A DNA stretch of 64,000 nucleotides from IMG/VR virus record IMGVR_UViG_3300020445_000892, positions 1 through 64,000 of that record, one strand, 5' to 3'. The translations under genes and the position numbers were made by a program. Below are positions 60,025 through 64,000 of this stretch, piece by piece (position 1 is the stretch's first letter; every line of letters begins with the position of its first letter). The stretch is from a virus. The notes under the pieces were generated by a model. It searched no databases, was not told where the DNA came from, and saw only the letters and a list, made by a program, of their open reading frames with translations.

Positions 60025-60698
60025 TGAATCTAACTGACAAAGTTAAGCAAGGAATTGACAATGCCATACTAGAGAGACTAGGTGGTAAAGGTTACTCTAG
60101 GAAAGCCACTGGAGGTGGAGGTGACTGGGAAGATTCAGACAGAGGTGAAGGTAATAAGGCAACTAGAAGAGCAGGTGGTAAGGTAAAGGTAAAGAGTCCT
60201 ACCTACATTGCTCACGTTAAGAATAAAAAGTTGAAGGAGGATGCTCCTACAATGAGTGCAGGTTCAGATCCTGCAGGTTTTAGTAACGATGCTGATAATA
60301 ATGGTCCTGTTGCAGGAGTAGATCAACCTTTAGGTGGTACACAGAAACAACCTAGTGGTAAGGGAGCAAAGAAAGCACTTAAGTATAAGTGTAAGAAGAG
60401 TAAAGACGGTGTGAATGAAATTGACTGTCGTGTTAAGAGTAATGTAAAAGAGGGAAGACAACCTGATGATGCTGCATCATCTGGTAACCCACGGTACTTA
60501 CCATTCAAAGTCAGGTGTGATAGTCCTACCTGTCCTGGATGTATGGAGTTTATATACTATGGTAAGTCACCTGCTGAGGTAAAGATTGAACTCAGAAAGA
60601 TATACAGACCAGAGAGACTAAAGCATTTAACAATTACTAGGGTATACCCTGCTGATGTATTGAAGTACTACTGGGATAAGCGTAGAGCAGCAATGTAA
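60024..60698 (+). CDS. Gly/Lys-rich protein with Cys cluster
   Basis: A 224-residue protein. Residues 1-140 are low-complexity and basic, with Gly/Asp/Lys runs and one LKED site (a weak gp21-type motif). The C-terminal domain has RCDSPTCPGCMEFIYYGKSP, three Cys in CxxxxCxxC spacing, perhaps a metal site, then an alpha-beta segment (EVKIELRKIYRPERLKHL). Possibly a head- or RNA-associated factor; unproven. Confidence 0.6.
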   Translation: MNLTDKVKQGIDNAILERLGGKGYSRKATGGGGDWEDSDRGEGNKATRRAGGKVKVKSPTYIAHVKNKKLKEDAPTMSAGSDPAGFSNDADNNGPVAGVDQPLGGTQKQPSGKGAKKALKYKCKKSKDGVNEIDCRVKSNVKEGRQPDDAASSGNPRYLPFKVRCDSPTCPGCMEFIYYGKSPAEVKIELRKIYRPERLKHLTITRVYPADVLKYYWDKRRAAM

Positions 60699-61084
60699 TG
60701 TCAGATATAAATGGAGCAATACTGGAGCGACTGGAAAAGGTCGTTGATAAACTCTCCGAGAACTCTTCTAAGATGGGGGAGTTACTTGCTGTTCATAATG
60801 AGAAGTTAGATAAACAGGATAGAATTGATGCTGTACTCTTTGAAAAGATAGAGTCAGTTCATAGAGAAATTAATAGGAGATCAGATGAGATCAAGAAAGG
60901 ATGTGAACGAGACATACGAAAGGTCGATGACCGTCTTCGCACGATGGAAAAGAAGATGTGGTCTATTTTTGGTGCTCTTTCTATTATATCTGTCATCGTT
61001 AGTCCAATCGGACAATCGGTCCTCAGGAACTTGACAGAAACTCCTCCACCACCTATAGTAAATTCAGGCGATATGATTATGTGA
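60698..61084 (+). CDS. Coiled-coil protein with C-terminal membrane helix
   Basis: A 128-residue protein. Residues about 5-85 are coiled-coil, then a single membrane helix at about 88-108 (MWSIFGALSIISVIVSPIGQ) and a short Pro-rich tail (TETPPPPIVNSG). The plan resembles XhlA-type or other tail-anchored phage proteins. Its ATG shares a base with the previous stop. Confidence 0.65.
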   Translation: MSDINGAILERLEKVVDKLSENSSKMGELLAVHNEKLDKQDRIDAVLFEKIESVHREINRRSDEIKKGCERDIRKVDDRLRTMEKKMWSIFGALSIISVIVSPIGQSVLRNLTETPPPPIVNSGDMIM

Positions 61085-62073
61085 GTTACATTGACATCAA
61101 GTACGCTCGCCTAGTAGGTGGACGACTTGATAAATTCAAAGAAAAGAAATCAGGACTATACAACTTCCGTTGTCCTTACTGTGGTGACTCAGAGAAGCAC
61201 AAGAGTAAGGCACGGGGGTATTTTTTTCTCAAGCAGAACGATTTAATATACAAGTGTCATAACTGTGGTGTTGGTAGAACACTAGGTAACTTCCTCAAAG
61301 ATCACGCACGTGATTTGTTTGATGAGTTTGTGTTGGAAAGATATAAAGAAGGACTAACAGGTAAGCATAGGAGGGCACCAAATCCTATAATCAAAACATC
61401 AAAACCAAAGTTTAAAACTAGTACTAACCTCCCAAATATTGCATCGCTAAATAAAGAACATCCAGCACGTGAATATCTTGAGCAACGTAAGATTCCAATC
61501 GACAAATTGGAACATTTGTATTACGCTGATCACTTCAAACAGTATGTAAACTCGGTAAAACAAACCTTCGATAGTTTGAAGAATGATCAACCCCGAATCA
61601 TCATCCCTCTTAAGGATGAGGATGGTAGTATGTTCGGGTTACAAGGGAGATCTTTAGATCCTATTTCGAAGTTACGTTATATAACTATTATCTTTAACGA
61701 GGACAAACCCAAACTCTTCGGTCTCGACCGCATTAATTATGAAGAACCCATTTACATCGTCGAAGGACCAATCGACTCGCTCTTCTTGGTCAATTCCGTT
61801 GCGATGGCTGGGTCTGATGTTAATATTAGGTCGCTTGGTTGGAGCGATTATATTTGGGTTTATGATAACGAGCCTCGGAACAAACAAATCGTTGATCGAA
61901 TCGAAGCAGCCATCGATAGAGGAGATCAAGTAGTTATCTGGCCAGATGGAATTGTTGAAAAGGACATCAATGATATGGTGTTGGGTGGACAAAATGTGCA
62001 GAATCTAGTACAATCAAATACGTACAAAGGACTGCAAGCAAAATTAAAACTATCACAGTGGAAAAAAGTATGA
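61081..62073 (+). CDS. gp61: gp61 DNA primase
   Basis: A 330-residue DnaG-type primase, T4 gp61 being 342. The zinc-binding motif is C31PYC34 and C59HNC62. The TOPRIM core has IYIVEGPIDSLFL with its Glu, and WVYDNEP with its Asp. It makes RNA primers with helicase gp41. GTG 61081 is used, overlapping the preceding stop by 4 bases. Confidence 0.95.
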   Translation: MSYIDIKYARLVGGRLDKFKEKKSGLYNFRCPYCGDSEKHKSKARGYFFLKQNDLIYKCHNCGVGRTLGNFLKDHARDLFDEFVLERYKEGLTGKHRRAPNPIIKTSKPKFKTSTNLPNIASLNKEHPAREYLEQRKIPIDKLEHLYYADHFKQYVNSVKQTFDSLKNDQPRIIIPLKDEDGSMFGLQGRSLDPISKLRYITIIFNEDKPKLFGLDRINYEEPIYIVEGPIDSLFLVNSVAMAGSDVNIRSLGWSDYIWVYDNEPRNKQIVDRIEAAIDRGDQVVIWPDGIVEKDINDMVLGGQNVQNLVQSNTYKGLQAKLKLSQWKKV

Positions 62074-64000
62074 ACGGAGGAATGAAAGTAATTAAGAGGG
62101 ATGGTAGCATCGAACCTCTTACTCTTGATAAGATTCACAGGATGTGTGAATTTTCTTGCGAAGATCTGGCAGGTGTATCTGCAAGTCAGATTGAAATGAA
62201 TGCCAATCTACAATTCTTTGATGGCATTAAATCCTCAGAGATACAACAGATACTAATCAGGTCAGCGAGTGATCTTATTAGTACTGAGACACCCAACTAT
62301 CAGTACGTAGCAGCACGTCTGTTACTATTTGATATACGCAGAGAAGTATTTCCTGGTTGGGCAGATGAAACAGGTTACACACACCTTAAAGACCACGTAG
62401 AGAAGTGTGTTGAAGATGGTGTATATGATTCTAGTATCATAGATAAGTATAGTGAAGGTGAGTGGAATCTAATCAATGGTTTCATAGATCACCAACGTGA
62501 TTATGGATTCACGTTTGCAGGTCTCCGTCAGATTGTTGACAAGTATCTTGTTCAAGATAGATCAACTGGAACTCTCTATGAGACCCCACAATATATGTAC
62601 ATAATGGTAGCAGCAACGCTGTTCCAGAATTACCCCACAGAAACGAGACTTGATTATGTCAGACGCTACTACACCGCCACCTCCAAAGGAAAGATCAACA
62701 TCCCAACACCAGTCCTCGCAGGCGTTCGAACCCCCATTCGTCAATTTGCAAGTTGTGTTCTGGTTGATGCTGATGACACCCTCGATAGTATCTTTAGCAG
62801 CGATATGGCTATTGGCAAATATGTCGCTCAAAGGGCAGGAATTGGTATCAACGCAGGTAGGATCAGGGGTATCAACAGTAAAATCAGGGGTGGAGAAGTT
62901 CAGCACACAGGTGTTGTCCCCTTCCTTAAAAAGTTCGAAAGCACTGTTAGATGTTGTACTCAGAACGGTATTAGAGGTGGGTCAGCGACAGTCCACTTCC
63001 CCATCTGGCACCAAGAAATAGAGGACATCCTTGTACTTAAAAATAACAAAGGCACAGAAGACAATCGTGTTAGAAAGCTCGACTACAGTATCCAAGTTAG
63101 CGAGCTCTTCTACCAGAGGTTCATTGAGGATAAAGAGATATCTCTCTTTAGTCCTAACACCGTTCCAGGTTTGTATGAATCTTTTGGCACTGATAGTTTT
63201 AATGAACTTTACGAACGATATGAAAAGGATGAATCAATACCTAAGAAGACTATCAAGGCACAAGAATTAATCATTGATCTCTTAAAGGAGAGAGCAGAGA
63301 CAGGTCGTATCTACATTATGAATATCGACCATTGTAATACACATAGTTCATTCAAAGATAAAGTTTATATGAGTAACCTCTGTCAGGAGATTACTCTACC
63401 TACAGATCCTATTCAACATATTGATGATGGTGATGCTGAGATTGCTTTGTGTATACTATCTGCTATCAATGTAGGTAAGTTAACTAAGAACTTAGATGAG
63501 TTAGAAGAACTCTGTGACCTCTCTGTAAGGGGTCTAGAAGAACTTATAGACTACCAAAACTATCCTGTTGCTGCTGCTGAACGTAGTACTAAAAACAGAC
63601 GGTCTCTAGGCATAGGATTCATAGGATTAGCACATTACCTAGCAAAGAATGGTGTCAAATATAATGATCAAGAAGCATATGATTTAGTCCATCAGTTGAC
63701 AGAAGCATTCCAATACTTCTTACTTAAGTCATCTAATGAACTTGCTAAAGAGAAAGGTTCTTGTGATGGTTTCGAACGTACCAAATATTACGATGGTATA
63801 CTACCAATTGATACATATAAACAGGAGGTAGATGAGATTACTGAACCATCTTACAAATATGATTGGAATAGTTTACGGACATCTATCACAACCCACGGTC
63901 TTAGGCACTCAACACTGTCCGCACAGATGCCTTCGGAGAGCAGTTCCATTGTGTCAAACGCAACAAATGGAATCGAGCCACCTAGAGACTACTTGTCCGT
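62070..64000 (+). CDS. nrdA: NrdA, class Ia ribonucleotide reductase large subunit (3' truncated by window)
   Basis: The frame is open from 62070 to the window end, 643 codons of about 760-780. It follows E. coli NrdA throughout: VIKRDGSIEPLTLDKIHRM (ATP cone start), FASCVLVD with C229 (E. coli C225), SNLCQE with C438 and E440 (C439, E441), and C461 (C462). It reduces ribonucleotides with the NrdB radical subunit, expected just outside the window. ATG 62070 overlaps the gp61 stop; ATG 62082 is also possible. It feeds replication with deoxynucleotides. Confidence 0.97.
   Translation, partial: MNGGMKVIKRDGSIEPLTLDKIHRMCEFSCEDLAGVSASQIEMNANLQFFDGIKSSEIQQILIRSASDLISTETPNYQYVAARLLLFDIRREVFPGWADETGYTHLKDHVEKCVEDGVYDSSIIDKYSEGEWNLINGFIDHQRDYGFTFAGLRQIVDKYLVQDRSTGTLYETPQYMYIMVAATLFQNYPTETRLDYVRRYYTATSKGKINIPTPVLAGVRTPIRQFASCVLVDADDTLDSIFSSDMAIGKYVAQRAGIGINAGRIRGINSKIRGGEVQHTGVVPFLKKFESTVRCCTQNGIRGGSATVHFPIWHQEIEDILVLKNNKGTEDNRVRKLDYSIQVSELFYQRFIEDKEISLFSPNTVPGLYESFGTDSFNELYERYEKDESIPKKTIKAQELIIDLLKERAETGRIYIMNIDHCNTHSSFKDKVYMSNLCQEITLPTDPIQHIDDGDAEIALCILSAINVGKLTKNLDELEELCDLSVRGLEELIDYQNYPVAAAERSTKNRRSLGIGFIGLAHYLAKNGVKYNDQEAYDLVHQLTEAFQYFLLKSSNELAKEKGSCDGFERTKYYDGILPIDTYKQEVDEITEPSYKYDWNSLRTSITTHGLRHSTLSAQMPSESSSIVSNATNGIEPPRDYLS

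Noticed and set aside
62650-63270. Two short + frames inside nrdA
   Set aside because: The NrdA frame is continuous from 62070 to the end of the window, checked base by base across 62640-63400; these lie in another frame.
1-64000. tRNA genes, CRISPR arrays, insertion sequences, attachment sites
   Set aside because: I saw no cloverleaf with a GTTCRA T-arm, no regularly spaced direct repeats outside coding repeats, no transposase or integrase genes and no inverted-repeat-bounded element.

Overview
The window is 64 kb of an AT-rich, gene-dense, T4-like myovirus genome. Structural and replication proteins are recognisable T4 homologues (gp13-gp23, gp41, gp43-gp47, gp55, gp61, gp62, UvsX, UvsY, UvsW, RegA, NrdA). 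The accessory genes (purM, hsp20, mazG, a CobS-type ATPase, many 2-oxoglutarate/Fe(II) oxygenase-like genes) are those usual in marine cyanophages, so a Synechococcus or Prochlorococcus phage is the best guess. No photosystem gene lies in the window, so a relative infecting another marine bacterium is not excluded. The host assignment is inference. Almost all genes are on the + strand and are packed with ATGA/TAATG overlaps.

Layout. 1-4815: end of a repeat-rich fibre or whisker-like protein in the place T4 uses for wac, then gp13, gp14, gp15 and gp16. 4840-8399: small accessory genes, a basic protein with a prohead-targeting-like motif, a zinc-finger microprotein, one antisense gene and a thermonuclease. 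8403-18592: gp17, gp18, gp19, gp20, a gp67-like protein, gp21, gp22, gp23. 18687-22130: two small genes, a tail structural protein, UvsY, UvsW and an Sm-like protein. 22181-31656: an early-type promoter, gp55, gp47, gp46, two oxygenase-like genes, and a pair made of a zincin/VWA protein and a MoxR/CobS-type AAA ATPase. 31672-37271: gp45, gp44, gp62 and RegA, split by three oxygenase-like genes and two methyltransferases. 37301-42707: a holin-like gene, purM, a late set of small membrane and structural proteins, and an antisense operon of three proteins with Sec signal peptides. 42879-51133: hsp20, two more Sm-like genes, gp43, UvsX, gp41, MazG and two P4H-type oxygenases. 51123-53316: an uncharacterised nuclease-like and ligase-like pair. 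53348-58761: a late block of probable head-internal proteins. 58809-64000: an Ig-like structural protein, small genes, gp61 and the first 643 codons of nrdA.

Regulation. Octamers matching the T4 late promoter (NNTAAATA, often TATAAATA or GCTAAATA) lie in most gaps in front of structural genes and are absent at most replication-gene junctions. gp55, the factor that would read them, is encoded here. Two host-type promoters with 17-bp spacers (22181 and 31141) precede early genes. Hairpin terminators close the units at about 7311, 18617, 30009 and 43539.

Most interesting. (i) Several late proteins share the (I/L)xE|A cleavage motif of the gp23 prohead form, including a histone-like and a glycine-zipper protein, which suggests a set of processed and perhaps ejected head-internal proteins. 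(ii) The antisense operon encodes three exported proteins, and its last gene overlaps an oppositely oriented gene by 251 bp. (iii) The CobS/CobT-type pair carries a metalloprotease motif. (iv) A ligase-like KWDG protein is paired with a nuclease-like one. (v) There are seven oxygenase-like and three Sm-like genes.
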